A stretch of DNA of 43,854 nt, taken from contig LVBN01000131.1 of the NCBI GenBank assembly GCA_001603165.1, forward strand, positions 1 through 43,854. Reading direction: 5' to 3'. Under the pieces are notes generated by a model that saw only the letters and a program-made list of their open reading frames with translations, was not told the DNA's origin and searched no databases. Position numbers and translations under genes: made by a program. The stretch comes from Spirochaetales bacterium Spiro_12. GTDB lineage: Bacteria; Spirochaetota; Spirochaetia; Treponematales; Rectinemataceae. Below are positions 24,104-31,715 of the stretch, in pieces (the stretch's first letter is position 1; every line of letters starts with the position of its first letter).

Positions 24104-24110
24104 AAGGAGG
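24104..24110 (+). promoter_or_regulatory. Ribosome binding site fixing the GTG start at 24118
   Basis: AAGGAGG with a 7-nt spacer to GTG 24118. The nearer GTG at 24111 is out of frame. Confidence 0.8.
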
Positions 24111-24117
24111 TGCGGAG

Positions 24118-26010
24118 GTGTTCAAGATCGAGAGAGGTGACGTATTCGGCTTGCTCCACCCTTCCATAGACGTTCATACCCTCGGAATCATTTCCTTTTC
24201 CCAGATTTTGGAGCAGTGCGGTCTGCCTTTCTGGCTCGCCGACCAGGATCTTAGCCGCGACCTCGAAGCCTTGGGCCGGGGCGGTGGGGGAAGGCTTCTT
24301 CGCGCCTGGATACGCAACAAGGGCATAAGTCTTTTAGGCTTGAGCTACAGGCTTGATCCCCAGGACGCGCTGCGGATCTATGCGGCCCTGCGGGAGTTTC
24401 TTTCCAGGGAGAAACTTCTGGCCAAGGATGGCGGAACGCTGCGGGGCCTGTTCTTCGCCGGTTTGCCTGAGGCTTGCCAGGCGGTACTGGAACGCTTCCC
24501 CGATACCGCCGGGGTATTCATGGGCGACGAAACGCCCCACGAGACCATGAGAAAGCTGGGTATCCCCGATGAACTCATGCCCAGCTCCATGTCCGAAGGG
24601 CTCAAGTACGACAGCGCGCGCATGGCCTTCGGCGAGTCGCTGGTGAAAAGCGGAACGTATCACAATCTCAAACCTATCGACCGATCAGGCTATAAAAATT
24701 TCGGCCTAAGGGGCGACAGGCTTGTAGACAGGGTCGGCCACAGTCTGGCGCGAGGGTTGCCTCCGCTCACGAGGGTGCATGCCGGCCCTTACCTGAACGA
24801 CCGCCACGAGGCGGTGAAACTTTTTCTGGACTGGGCCAGGCGACTCGCCTCGGGAGGATACCTGGATGTTCTTTCCATCGGAAGTTCCCAGCTGACCCAA
24901 TCCAATTTCGGCGAAAGCTGGGAAGGCAAGAGCAACGGCGGCGGTGTGCCCATAGCCAGCCCCGAGGAGTTCTCGGCGGTGTGGGAGGCGGCGCGTCCCA
25001 TGCTGGTGAGGACCTACGCCGGCACGAAGGATGTTCCTGCTTTGGCCAGGGTCAACGAGAAAACCCTGGACATCGCCTGGCACGCCCTGTCGTTCTGGTG
25101 GTTCTGCCAGCTGGACGGGCGAGGACCGAATCCGGTCCTCGCCAATCTCGAGGAACACTTTTCCACCCTGCGATACATAGCCTCCACGGGCAAGCCCTTC
25201 GAACCGAACGTGCCCCACCACTTCGCCTTCCGCGGCACCGACGACCTGGGCTACGTGTTATCCGGCTATGTGGCGGCCAAGGCGGCCAAGCTCCAGGGCG
25301 TTGGTGCTCTGGTGCTTCAGATCATGTTGAATACGCCCAAATATCTATGGGGCATTCAAGATTTGGCGAAGGCCAGGGCGCTGCTGCGTCTTGTACGGGA
25401 GTTGGAAGAGCCTGGTTTTAAGGTCTATCTTCAACCTCGGGGAGGGTTGGACTACTTCTCTCCCGACGCCGAAAAGGCCAAGGCTCAGTTGGCGGCGGTC
25501 ACCGCCATGATGGACGATATCGAACCCCAGGATGAAGGCAGTCCGCAGATCATCCATGTGGTGAGCTATTCGGAAGCCTTCAGGCTTGCCGACCCGGATG
25601 TGATGGAGGAAAGCATCAAGATAAGCCTCCACGCCTTGCAGGAATATCGTCGCCTCCGGGCCCGGGGGGCCGTGGACGATATGGGACGAAACGAGGAGCT
25701 CGCGGTCAGGGAAGAGGAGCTGTATCGCCAGGCTAAGGCGATGGTCGACGCCGTTGAAACCCTCATCCCCGGGGCCTACACGCCCCAGGGCTTTTACAAG
25801 ATGCTGAAATTCGGCGTTTTCCCTTTGCCCTGGCTCACAAACCTGAAAGAGGAATTCCCCAATGCCCATATCCCCACAGGTCTCGTTCAGGGAGGGGTCA
25901 GGGCTCTGGACGAGAAGGGAAGTCCCCTCCCGGTGGGGAGAAGGATCGAAATGATACAAGAGGCTATCGCCCTGGCTACCAATCCCGGAGGCTCCCATGG
26001 CAAATGGTAA
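24118..26010 (+). CDS. Cobalamin-binding, glutamate-mutase-E-like protein
   Basis: N-terminal residues 12-130 read as a B12-binding Rossmann domain: DVHTLG at 18-23 fits the DxHxxG cobalt-ligand motif (His20), and GLSYRL (74-79) resembles the second SxL motif, while the third GG motif is degenerate (FAGLP). Residues about 195-580 resemble a TIM-barrel mutase subunit of the methylaspartate mutase E type, starting RVGHSLARGLPPLTRVHAGP. Having both parts in one 630-residue chain differs from the two-subunit glutamate mutase. It overlaps the next gene by 14 nt. Reaction unknown; a carbon-skeleton rearrangement of an amino-acid-like substrate is inference. Alternative: a B12 protein with a non-mutase role. 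Confidence 0.6.
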   Translation: MFKIERGDVFGLLHPSIDVHTLGIISFSQILEQCGLPFWLADQDLSRDLEALGRGGGGRLLRAWIRNKGISLLGLSYRLDPQDALRIYAALREFLSREKLLAKDGGTLRGLFFAGLPEACQAVLERFPDTAGVFMGDETPHETMRKLGIPDELMPSSMSEGLKYDSARMAFGESLVKSGTYHNLKPIDRSGYKNFGLRGDRLVDRVGHSLARGLPPLTRVHAGPYLNDRHEAVKLFLDWARRLASGGYLDVLSIGSSQLTQSNFGESWEGKSNGGGVPIASPEEFSAVWEAARPMLVRTYAGTKDVPALARVNEKTLDIAWHALSFWWFCQLDGRGPNPVLANLEEHFSTLRYIASTGKPFEPNVPHHFAFRGTDDLGYVLSGYVAAKAAKLQGVGALVLQIMLNTPKYLWGIQDLAKARALLRLVRELEEPGFKVYLQPRGGLDYFSPDAEKAKAQLAAVTAMMDDIEPQDEGSPQIIHVVSYSEAFRLADPDVMEESIKISLHALQEYRRLRARGAVDDMGRNEELAVREEELYRQAKAMVDAVETLIPGAYTPQGFYKMLKFGVFPLPWLTNLKEEFPNAHIPTGLVQGGVRALDEKGSPLPVGRRIEMIQEAIALATNPGGSHGKW

Positions 26011-27160
26011 AGACTGGAACGATGTGAGGGAAATACTCAAGCAGGTAAAGGCGAAGGGGAAAAAAGCCGTTTGGTGCGTCGCGGGCGCCGGAAACGGCGG
26101 TTTGGCAATGGCTGGGCACCTGGGTTATATGGGCTTCGAAGTCAGGCTCTATAACAGGACCGATGAACACCTCAACGCCGTGCGTTGGTACGGAGGCGTG
26201 GATTTGGAAGGAGCGGTGGAAGGCTTCGGACCGGTGCGGACCGCCACCTCCTCGATACGGACAGCCTTGGAGGGAGCCGAGGTAATAATGATCGTCACCC
26301 CCTCCACCGCCCACCTCCCCCTGGCGGAGCTCATGGCTCCTTTTCTGAGGGATGGGCAAATCGTCGTCCTCAATCCGGGGCGAACCGGCGGAGCGCTGGA
26401 ATTCAGGGAAGCCCTGCGGCGATCGGGCACTGATCAGCGGCCCGTCATCGTGGAAGCCCAAACCTTCGTCTATGCTTCCCGCATGATCAACAGGCATAGG
26501 GGTCATATTTTCAGGGTGAAAAACGGCGTGCCGGTGAGCGCCCTGCCTTCCCATATGACCCCCGAGGCCCAGGGCGTGCTCAACCAGGCCTTTCCCCAAT
26601 TCAGCGCGGGAAGCAACGTTCTTGCCACAAGTCTGGAAAACATTGGAGCGATCTTCCATCCCGCCCTCACGCTGTTGAACGCAGGATGGATAGAGTCCAC
26701 CCAGGGCAATTTCGAGTACTACATTCAAGGCGTATCCCCGGCGGTGGCCAAGGTGCTGCAGCGGGTGGACGATGAAAGGCTCGCGCTGGCCCAGGCTCTG
26801 GGAGTGCGCACCGTTTCCGCCCGCGAATGGCTGTATCTCAGCTACGATTCTCCGGGGGATACGCTCTATGAGGCGATCCGGGCGACCTCGGGCTATTCGG
26901 GAATCAAAGCCCCTTCGACTATACAACATCGTTATATCTGGGAGGATGTGCCCATGAGCTTAGTGCCCATGGCTTCCATCGGACGCATGCTGTCGGTGCC
27001 GACTCCCGCCATCGACTTGGTGATCGATCTCGCGCAAATGGTAAGCGAACAGGATTATAGGAGCAGCGGTCGGACGGTGCGGAGTCTTGGAATAGAGGGG
27101 ATGAGCGTCGAACAGATTCACAAGCTGGTCACCGACGGCTTTGTGCTTGAGGGACGCTAA
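25997..27160 (+). CDS. NAD(P)-dependent octopine/nopaline (opine) dehydrogenase family protein
   Basis: The Rossmann loop GAGNGG at 30-35 followed by HLGYMGFEVRLYNR, then VIMIVTPSTAH and LNPGRTGGALEF, place it in the NAD/NADP octopine/nopaline dehydrogenase family; the C-terminal helical domain contains NIGAIFHPALTLLNAG and its conserved histidine. Opine dehydrogenases reversibly and reductively join an amino acid to a 2-oxoacid; the bacterial substrate here is unknown. Length 387. GGAGG lies 5 nt before the ATG. The 14-nt overlap with the B12-protein gene means the two are co-translated and probably act in one pathway. Confidence 0.82.
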   Translation: MANGKDWNDVREILKQVKAKGKKAVWCVAGAGNGGLAMAGHLGYMGFEVRLYNRTDEHLNAVRWYGGVDLEGAVEGFGPVRTATSSIRTALEGAEVIMIVTPSTAHLPLAELMAPFLRDGQIVVLNPGRTGGALEFREALRRSGTDQRPVIVEAQTFVYASRMINRHRGHIFRVKNGVPVSALPSHMTPEAQGVLNQAFPQFSAGSNVLATSLENIGAIFHPALTLLNAGWIESTQGNFEYYIQGVSPAVAKVLQRVDDERLALAQALGVRTVSAREWLYLSYDSPGDTLYEAIRATSGYSGIKAPSTIQHRYIWEDVPMSLVPMASIGRMLSVPTPAIDLVIDLAQMVSEQDYRSSGRTVRSLGIEGMSVEQIHKLVTDGFVLEGR

Positions 27161-27187
27161 GGACAAGAGAAAATTTAGGAGGCGTGG

Positions 27188-27880
27188 ATGGAAATTAACA
27201 CTATATTCGATTCATTACGGTCGTTTTCCCAGGATCTGCCGCCCATCGCGGGGGCGCTCCTCACCTTCGTCGTAGGTTGGCTGGTGGCGATACTCGTTCG
27301 CTTGCTCGTGCCCAAGTTCTTAGGCTTGCTGCGTTTCGACCGCTTAAGCGAAAAGACAGGCATCGCGAGTTTTTTACGAAAGGGCAATGTCCACCACTCT
27401 CCGTCCCGGCTGGTGGCGTACCTGCTTTATTGGTTCCTGATGATCCTCGCCCTGTCCAATACGATGGCGCGTCTGGATCAAGGAGCGGCCAGCTCCCTCT
27501 CGGCATGGATGCGCTCGGCGCTTCCCACTCTTTTGGCGAGCCTCATCACCGTGATCATCGGTTTCGTCGTGGTAACCTTTCTGTCCAATTTCGTCGTGAC
27601 GATAGCGCGCAACGCCGCGGTTCACAGCCCTGACCTTATAGGAAGATTGATAAAGTACCTGGGCTATTTTATCGTCGCGACCATGGTGCTCGAGCAGCTT
27701 GGCTTTGGGCAAACGATAATCAGCACTATTTTCATAATCATCTTCGCCGCGATTGCTTTGGGGACCGGTCTGGCCTTTGGATTGGGGTGCAAGGATATGG
27801 CTAAAAACGCGTTCGAGAACTTCTTGAAGAACCTGCGGGAGAAACAACGGGTAGGCCAGGGTACCGATCTGGAGGGTTAG
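27188..27880 (+). CDS. Small MscS-related membrane protein (conserved TM helix type)
   Basis: A 230-residue protein with about four or five membrane segments (17-40, 75-95, 105-135, 150-170, 172-195). The last segment, ALGTGLAFGLGCKDMAKNAFENF, resembles the pore helix of MscS-type channels and the 'conserved TM helix' family, but the cytoplasmic beta domain of true MscS is missing. It may be a minimal channel or channel-related protein. It has an AGGAGGCG ribosome site 27 nt after the opine dehydrogenase stop. Its stop overlaps that of the convergent racemase. Confidence 0.75.
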   Translation: MEINTIFDSLRSFSQDLPPIAGALLTFVVGWLVAILVRLLVPKFLGLLRFDRLSEKTGIASFLRKGNVHHSPSRLVAYLLYWFLMILALSNTMARLDQGAASSLSAWMRSALPTLLASLITVIIGFVVVTFLSNFVVTIARNAAVHSPDLIGRLIKYLGYFIVATMVLEQLGFGQTIISTIFIIIFAAIALGTGLAFGLGCKDMAKNAFENFLKNLREKQRVGQGTDLEG

Positions 27881-28575
27881 CCTTTCCTCGCTTCGCGTAC
27901 CAGGGCGGCGGCGAGCATGTGCATTGGATCGAGCAGGGGGACATCGATATCACGCTGTAAAAGCGCGAGGGGGACTTCGGTACAACCCGCGACTATCGCT
28001 TGCGCGCCGCCGTCGATGAGCGACCTTGCAGCCCGCTTGAGCAGGGCTTTCGGAATCTCGCCGCGGTTGCCCGCTTTTATTCCTTCCTTGCCGTAAATGG
28101 CTTCCATCACCAGGCTTTTTTGCTCTTCCTCGTTCGGCCAAAGAATCGCGTAACGCGGCAGCGCGGACTCGTAAAGCTTGGCTGCTTTCGTGCCTGCGGT
28201 GGCCAGGATTCCCAGCGAATTCACTTTTGTATAGGTGTCGCGCAACGCCTGTTCCATCGCCTCCAGGGCCGAGACGAAATGGAGCTTGGAGTTCTCCTTG
28301 ACCCTGGGAAGAAAGTGATGCGCCGTCATGCAGGGTATTCCGACGATATCGGCCCCCGCGACACGCAGACGCTCCGCCGAAGCCAACATGGCAGGTACGG
28401 GATCCGCCCCCTTGCCGAGGATATGGGCGGTTCTGTCCGGTATGGCGGGATCGCACTCCACGATTATATGCAGGTGATCCTGATCGCGTTCCGCAGGATC
28501 ATAGCTTAACAGTGTCTTGAAAAACTCAAGCGTCGCCTCCGGCCCCATGCCGCCGAGAATGCCTATAGTCTTCAT
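27877..28575 (-). CDS. Aspartate/glutamate racemase family protein
   Basis: RacX/YgeA-type protein of 232 residues: MKTIGILGGMGPEATLEF at the N-terminus, the first catalytic cysteine in GIPCMTAHHF (Cys82; the usual Asn after Cys is Met here), and the second in VAGCTEVPL (Cys198). I start at 28575 rather than the upstream in-frame ATGs at 28623 and 28590 because family proteins begin at MKTIGI(L)GGMG; AGGAT precedes it. Cofactor-independent racemisation of Asp or Glu is the family reaction; substrate not determined. It could supply D-amino acids for peptidoglycan. Divergent from a DAACS symporter that may carry the same amino acids. Confidence 0.85.
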   Translation of the reverse strand: MKTIGILGGMGPEATLEFFKTLLSYDPAERDQDHLHIIVECDPAIPDRTAHILGKGADPVPAMLASAERLRVAGADIVGIPCMTAHHFLPRVKENSKLHFVSALEAMEQALRDTYTKVNSLGILATAGTKAAKLYESALPRYAILWPNEEEQKSLVMEAIYGKEGIKAGNRGEIPKALLKRAARSLIDGGAQAIVAGCTEVPLALLQRDIDVPLLDPMHMLAAALVREARKG

Positions 28576-28689
28576 AGGATAATCCTGCATCGTTCCCCAT
28601 GGCTCTGTAAAGTAGCCGCCCAACGAGAAGAGTCTGTCCGGGGGAGCATATCCTTGCGCAGCATAGCTTTCCGGAAATAATAAAAATAT

Positions 28690-28718
28690 TTGCGTTTAAC
28701 AACTTTTGGGAGTATGAT
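28690..28718 (+). promoter_or_regulatory. Probable promoter of the symporter gene
   Basis: TATGAT (28713-28718, 5 of 6) with a weak TTGCGT (28690-28695) 17 nt upstream. The leader would be about 75 nt. Confidence 0.35.
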
Positions 28719-28785
28719 TGCCCTTGGTCGTCGCCCGCTCGGTCGAGATGTCGCCTTGCGAGGCGGGATTTTCGAGCATGTTCCT

Positions 28786-28792
28786 AAGGAGG
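28786..28792 (+). promoter_or_regulatory. Ribosome binding site fixing the symporter start at 28800
   Basis: AAGGAGG lies only 1 nt before the ATG at 28794 but 7 nt before the in-frame ATG at 28800, so the second is the likely start. Confidence 0.8.
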
Positions 28793-28799
28793 AATGAAG

Positions 28800-30110
28800 A
28801 TGGCTGAAAAGCAAGAGAAGCGCGGGATTTTTAGTTGGTATTTCAAGACCAACCTCCTGGCGCGCATACTCATCGGTCTCGTCTTAGGCGCGATCCTGGG
28901 TATTATCCTCGGTTTCTTCCCCGGCTCGGTCAAACCTTTCGTGGACAACTCAAAGTTCTTCGGCGATCTTTTCATCAGGCTTCTGAAGATGATCGTCGTG
29001 CCCGTAATCCTTTTCTCCCTGATCGCCGGAGCGGCCAGCATTGCTCCGGGACGCCTGGGGAGGGTGGGCATCAAGATCATGATCTACTATTTGCTCACCA
29101 GCGCCTTCGCGGTTCTCATCGGGCTGGTCTTCGCCAACATCCTGCAACCCGGCGCGGGCTTCAATATCGTAGGGGCGGCGGGGATACAGGGAAAGGCGGC
29201 GGCGGCTCCCAGCATCGCCACCATTCTTCTCAATATCGTACCGACCAACCCCATCGATTCCCTGGCCAAGGGTGACGTGCTGCCCATTATTTTCTTCGCC
29301 GTCGTCTTCGGCATCGCCCTTTCCTACATCAAAGACGCCTCGAACAAGGAGCTGGCCAAGGCGGGCGCCACCCTCGTGGACGTGGTGAACGCCGGCGCCG
29401 AGTCGATGTACAAGCTCGTGTCGGGCATAATGCAGTACGCGCCCATCGGCGTATTCGTCCTCATCGCCCAGGTCTTCGCCCAACAGGGTCCCAAGGCCAT
29501 AGGTCCCCTGCTCATCGTCACCCTCACGGTCTACATCGGCCTGATCGTGCATACCGTCGGCGTGTACGGCGGGCTGTTGTCGGTTTTCAGGCTTGGTTTC
29601 TTCAAGTTCCTCAAAGGGGCCAACGAGGCGATGATCACCGCCTTCGTCACCCGCTCCTCCTCGGGCACCCTGCCTATTACGCTGCGTTGCGCCGAGGAAA
29701 ACCTGGGAGCTCCCCGCTCCATCGCTTCTTTCACCCTGCCCTTAGGCGCCACCATCAACATGGACGGCACGGCCATCTACCTGGGCGTCTGCGCCATGTT
29801 CATCGGCAATGCCATCGGCCAGCCCCTGAGCTTCAGCCAGCAGCTCACGGTCATCATCACCGCCACATTGGCGTCCATCGGCACCGCGGGCGTACCCGGC
29901 GCCGGAGCCATCATGCTTCTCATGGTGCTGGAGTCCATCGGCCTCAAGGTCACCGAGGGCTCGGCGGTGGCCGCGGCCTATGCCATGATTCTTGGTATCG
30001 ACGCCCTCCTGGATATGGGCCGTACCTGTATCAACGTCACCGGCGATATGGCCGGAACCGCGATCATCGCCAAGACCGAAAAGGAATTGGACCTGGCCAA
30101 GTGGAAGTGA
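28800..30110 (+). CDS. Dicarboxylate/amino acid:cation symporter (DAACS family)
   Basis: Sodium- or proton-coupled uptake of acidic amino acids, serine/threonine or C4-dicarboxylates across the inner membrane. It has 436 residues with the family's eight-helix, two-hairpin pattern. Motifs: RSSSGTLPITL (hairpin 1), ATINMDGTAIYLG (helix 7), GTAGVPGAGAIMLLMVL (hairpin 2), and MGRTCINVTGDM (helix 8; the position that is Arg in glutamate transporters reads Cys in GRTCINV). Substrate cannot be fixed by reading. Start chosen by ribosome-site spacing. It ends at an 18-bp terminator and is alone in its transcript; the racemase gene lies head-to-head with it. Confidence 0.9.
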   Translation: MAEKQEKRGIFSWYFKTNLLARILIGLVLGAILGIILGFFPGSVKPFVDNSKFFGDLFIRLLKMIVVPVILFSLIAGAASIAPGRLGRVGIKIMIYYLLTSAFAVLIGLVFANILQPGAGFNIVGAAGIQGKAAAAPSIATILLNIVPTNPIDSLAKGDVLPIIFFAVVFGIALSYIKDASNKELAKAGATLVDVVNAGAESMYKLVSGIMQYAPIGVFVLIAQVFAQQGPKAIGPLLIVTLTVYIGLIVHTVGVYGGLLSVFRLGFFKFLKGANEAMITAFVTRSSSGTLPITLRCAEENLGAPRSIASFTLPLGATINMDGTAIYLGVCAMFIGNAIGQPLSFSQQLTVIITATLASIGTAGVPGAGAIMLLMVLESIGLKVTEGSAVAAAYAMILGIDALLDMGRTCINVTGDMAGTAIIAKTEKELDLAKWK

Positions 30111-30131
30111 TTCGGATTTGTCTTTTGCGCC

Positions 30132-30173
30132 GAGAAAGGCCGGCCGGGATGCTCCCGGCCGGCCTTTCTCTTT
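30132..30173 (+). terminator. Terminator of the symporter gene
   Basis: Perfect 18-bp GC-rich stem (30132-30149 with 30153-30170) and a 3-nt loop TGC, followed by a short TTT. The very strong stem compensates for the weak T-run. Confidence 0.85.
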
Positions 30174-30227
30174 AGCTTTCTCCGGCGGAGCACAGAGGCT
30201 TGTTTTTTTTCGGTCATCGTTCGTTAT

Positions 30228-30241
30228 TCAATAAATATGCA
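30228..30241. promoter_or_regulatory. ArgR-like operator, upstream copy at argG
   Basis: TCAATAAATATGCA, sharing the 12-mer AATAAATATGCA exactly with a site before carA and resembling the TGAAT-4 nt-ATTCA form of ARG boxes. Its 3' part (ATATGCATAAAA, 30235-30246) repeats exactly 42 nt further on. Confidence 0.55.
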
Positions 30242-30260
30242 TAAAACAGCCGCAAACCCC

Positions 30261-30289
30261 TTGAATTATTCATATTATATGCATAAAAT
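30261..30289 (+). promoter_or_regulatory. Promoter of argG, leaderless
   Basis: TTGAAT (30261-30266, 4 of 6), 17-nt spacer, TAAAAT (30284-30289, 5 of 6). The -10 ends 7 nt before the ATG at 30297, so the mRNA should begin at the start codon. No Shine-Dalgarno precedes that ATG. Confidence 0.65.
30270..30283. promoter_or_regulatory. ArgR-like operator, promoter-proximal copy at argG
   Basis: TCATATTATATGCA fills the spacer between -35 and -10. It carries the second exact copy of ATATGCATAAAA (30277-30288), four helical turns from the first. Binding here would block RNA polymerase. Confidence 0.5.
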
Positions 30290-30296
30290 CCCTGTC

Positions 30297-31574
30297 ATGA
30301 AGAAGAAGATAGTATTAGCCTATTCGGGCGGCCTGGATACGACGGTGATCGTGCCCTGGCTCAAGGAAAGCTACGACTGCGAAGTAGTCGCGGTGTGCGG
30401 CGATGTGGGGCAGGAAGCCGACTGGGCTGCCATGGAAAAACGAGCGCTCTCGTCCGGCGCCCAAAAGTTCATTCGTCTGGATCAGAAAGAGGAATTCGTA
30501 TCGGAGCATCTTTGGGCCCTCGTCAAGGCGGGTAGTCCTTATGAAAAGAAATATCTTTTGGGAACCTCGGCCGCCCGTCCGCTCCTGGCCAAGGGGCTGG
30601 CCCAGGTGGCCTTGGCCGAGGGGGCCCATGCGGTGGCCCATGGCTGTACCGGAAAGGGCAACGATCAGGTGCGTTTCGAACTGGGGATAAAGGCCTTCGC
30701 TCCGGAAATGGAAGTGATAGCCCCCTGGAGAATCTGGGATATCCAGAGCCGGGAAGAGGAAATCGAATATCTGGAAAAGCGCGGGATCCCCGTGCCCATG
30801 AAGAAGTCCGATTCCTACTCCCGGGACGACAATCTCTGGCATATAAGCCACGAGGGATTGGATCTCGAGGACCCTGCCAACGAGCCCAGGCTGGAGGGTA
30901 TGCTCAAGATGTCCGTGCCCCCGGAAAAGGCGCCGGACAAGGCGGAATATATAACCCTCGGTTTTGAAAAAGGGATTCCCGTATCGGTGAACGGCAAGAG
31001 GTTGAATCCGGTGTCCCTGGTCAAAACCTTGAATAAAATCGGGGGCGCCCACGGCGTGGGCATCGTGGACATGGTGGAGAACAGGGTTATCGGCATGAAG
31101 TCCAGGGGTGTCTACGAAACCCCGGGCGGAACAATCATCATGGAAGCCCACGACAAGCTGGAACAGCTTTGCCTGGATAAAAAGACGCTTTCCTTCAAGC
31201 TCACCGTGGCCCAGCGTTTCGCCGAGATTCTCTACGAGGGCGAATGGTTCTCCCCCCTTTGCAAGGCGCTCTGCGCCTTCGTGGATTCCACCCAGAACGT
31301 GGTGACGGGCACCGTGACCCTCAAGCTGTTCAAGGGATCGATCATCCATGCGGGCGCAAGCTCTCCCTACTCGCTCTACGACGCCAGCCTGGCCAGCTTC
31401 ACCACCGGCCCTCTCTTCTCCCACAGGGATTCCACGGGCTTTATCAATCTTTTCGGCCTTCCCACCAAGGTAAGGGCCAGGTTGGAAGCCCGGATCGCCA
31501 AGGACGGCAGCGCCTCGGGTCCGGATGTCGTAAAGCCGGGAAGCTCGGGGTATACGGCCCCCGCGGGGGACTGA
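30297..31574 (+). CDS. argG: Argininosuccinate synthase
   Basis: ATP-dependent joining of citrulline and aspartate, seventh step of arginine synthesis. The ATP loop YSGGLDTT (AYSGGLD family signature) opens the protein right after MKKKIVLA; further on are AHGCTGKGNDQVRFE and GRARR-region equivalents such as YSRDDNLWHISHEG. The ATG at 30297 gives 425 residues, close to the family length; an in-frame ATG at 30237 would add 20 residues but lies upstream of the -10 box. argH follows after 141 nt that hold two strong hairpins. Confidence 0.94.
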   Translation: MKKKIVLAYSGGLDTTVIVPWLKESYDCEVVAVCGDVGQEADWAAMEKRALSSGAQKFIRLDQKEEFVSEHLWALVKAGSPYEKKYLLGTSAARPLLAKGLAQVALAEGAHAVAHGCTGKGNDQVRFELGIKAFAPEMEVIAPWRIWDIQSREEEIEYLEKRGIPVPMKKSDSYSRDDNLWHISHEGLDLEDPANEPRLEGMLKMSVPPEKAPDKAEYITLGFEKGIPVSVNGKRLNPVSLVKTLNKIGGAHGVGIVDMVENRVIGMKSRGVYETPGGTIIMEAHDKLEQLCLDKKTLSFKLTVAQRFAEILYEGEWFSPLCKALCAFVDSTQNVVTGTVTLKLFKGSIIHAGASSPYSLYDASLASFTTGPLFSHRDSTGFINLFGLPTKVRARLEARIAKDGSASGPDVVKPGSSGYTAPAGD

Positions 31575-31594
31575 AGCGTACGCATGATGTCCCT

Positions 31595-31642
31595 GGATTT
31601 TTCAAAACTCCTCCGACTTTGAAAAATCCTCGGGTTTTTTTT
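31595..31642 (+). terminator. A/T-rich hairpin with T-tract after argG (possible attenuator)
   Basis: Perfect 12-bp stem (GGATTTTTCAAA 31595-31606 with TTTGAAAAATCC 31618-31629), 11-nt loop, then CGGG and eight T to 31642. A second possible pairing, TCCGA (31612-31616) with TCGGG (31630-31634), sits directly on the T-run and excludes the first. This could be a terminator with a competing structure between argG and argH. Confidence 0.6.
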
Positions 31643-31648
31643 AATTTC

Positions 31649-31691
31649 GAGAGAGGCGCCGCGGCCCTGGACGGGTTGCGGCGCCTCTCTC
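31649..31691. repeat. 14-bp GC-rich hairpin before argH
   Basis: GAGAGAGGCGCCGC (31649-31662) pairs perfectly with GCGGCGCCTCTCTC (31678-31691) around a 15-nt loop. It ends 24 nt before the argH ATG. Without a T-run it is more likely an mRNA processing or stability element than a terminator. Confidence 0.7.
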
Positions 31692-31715
31692 TATCATAGG
31701 GACAGGGGTTTTCCA

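Noticed and set aside
23965-24117. A cobalamin riboswitch before the B12-binding protein gene
   Set aside because: Only 153 nt are available and I see no B12-box-like core; the one hairpin does not fit the known architecture.
24078-24140. A 20-residue leader peptide starting GTG at 24078 and ending inside the B12-protein gene
   Set aside because: The only ribosome-site-like sequence directly abuts the GTG, with no spacing, and the peptide has no repeated regulatory codons.
30237-30296. Upstream in-frame start for argG
   Set aside because: It lies before the -35/-10 promoter boxes, and family proteins begin at MKKKIVLAYSGG.
30315-31424. Long minus-strand frame opposite argG (and similar ones opposite kbl, the opine dehydrogenase and GH3)
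   Set aside because: Antisense frames of this kind follow from third-position GC bias; none shows a recognisable domain or ribosome site.
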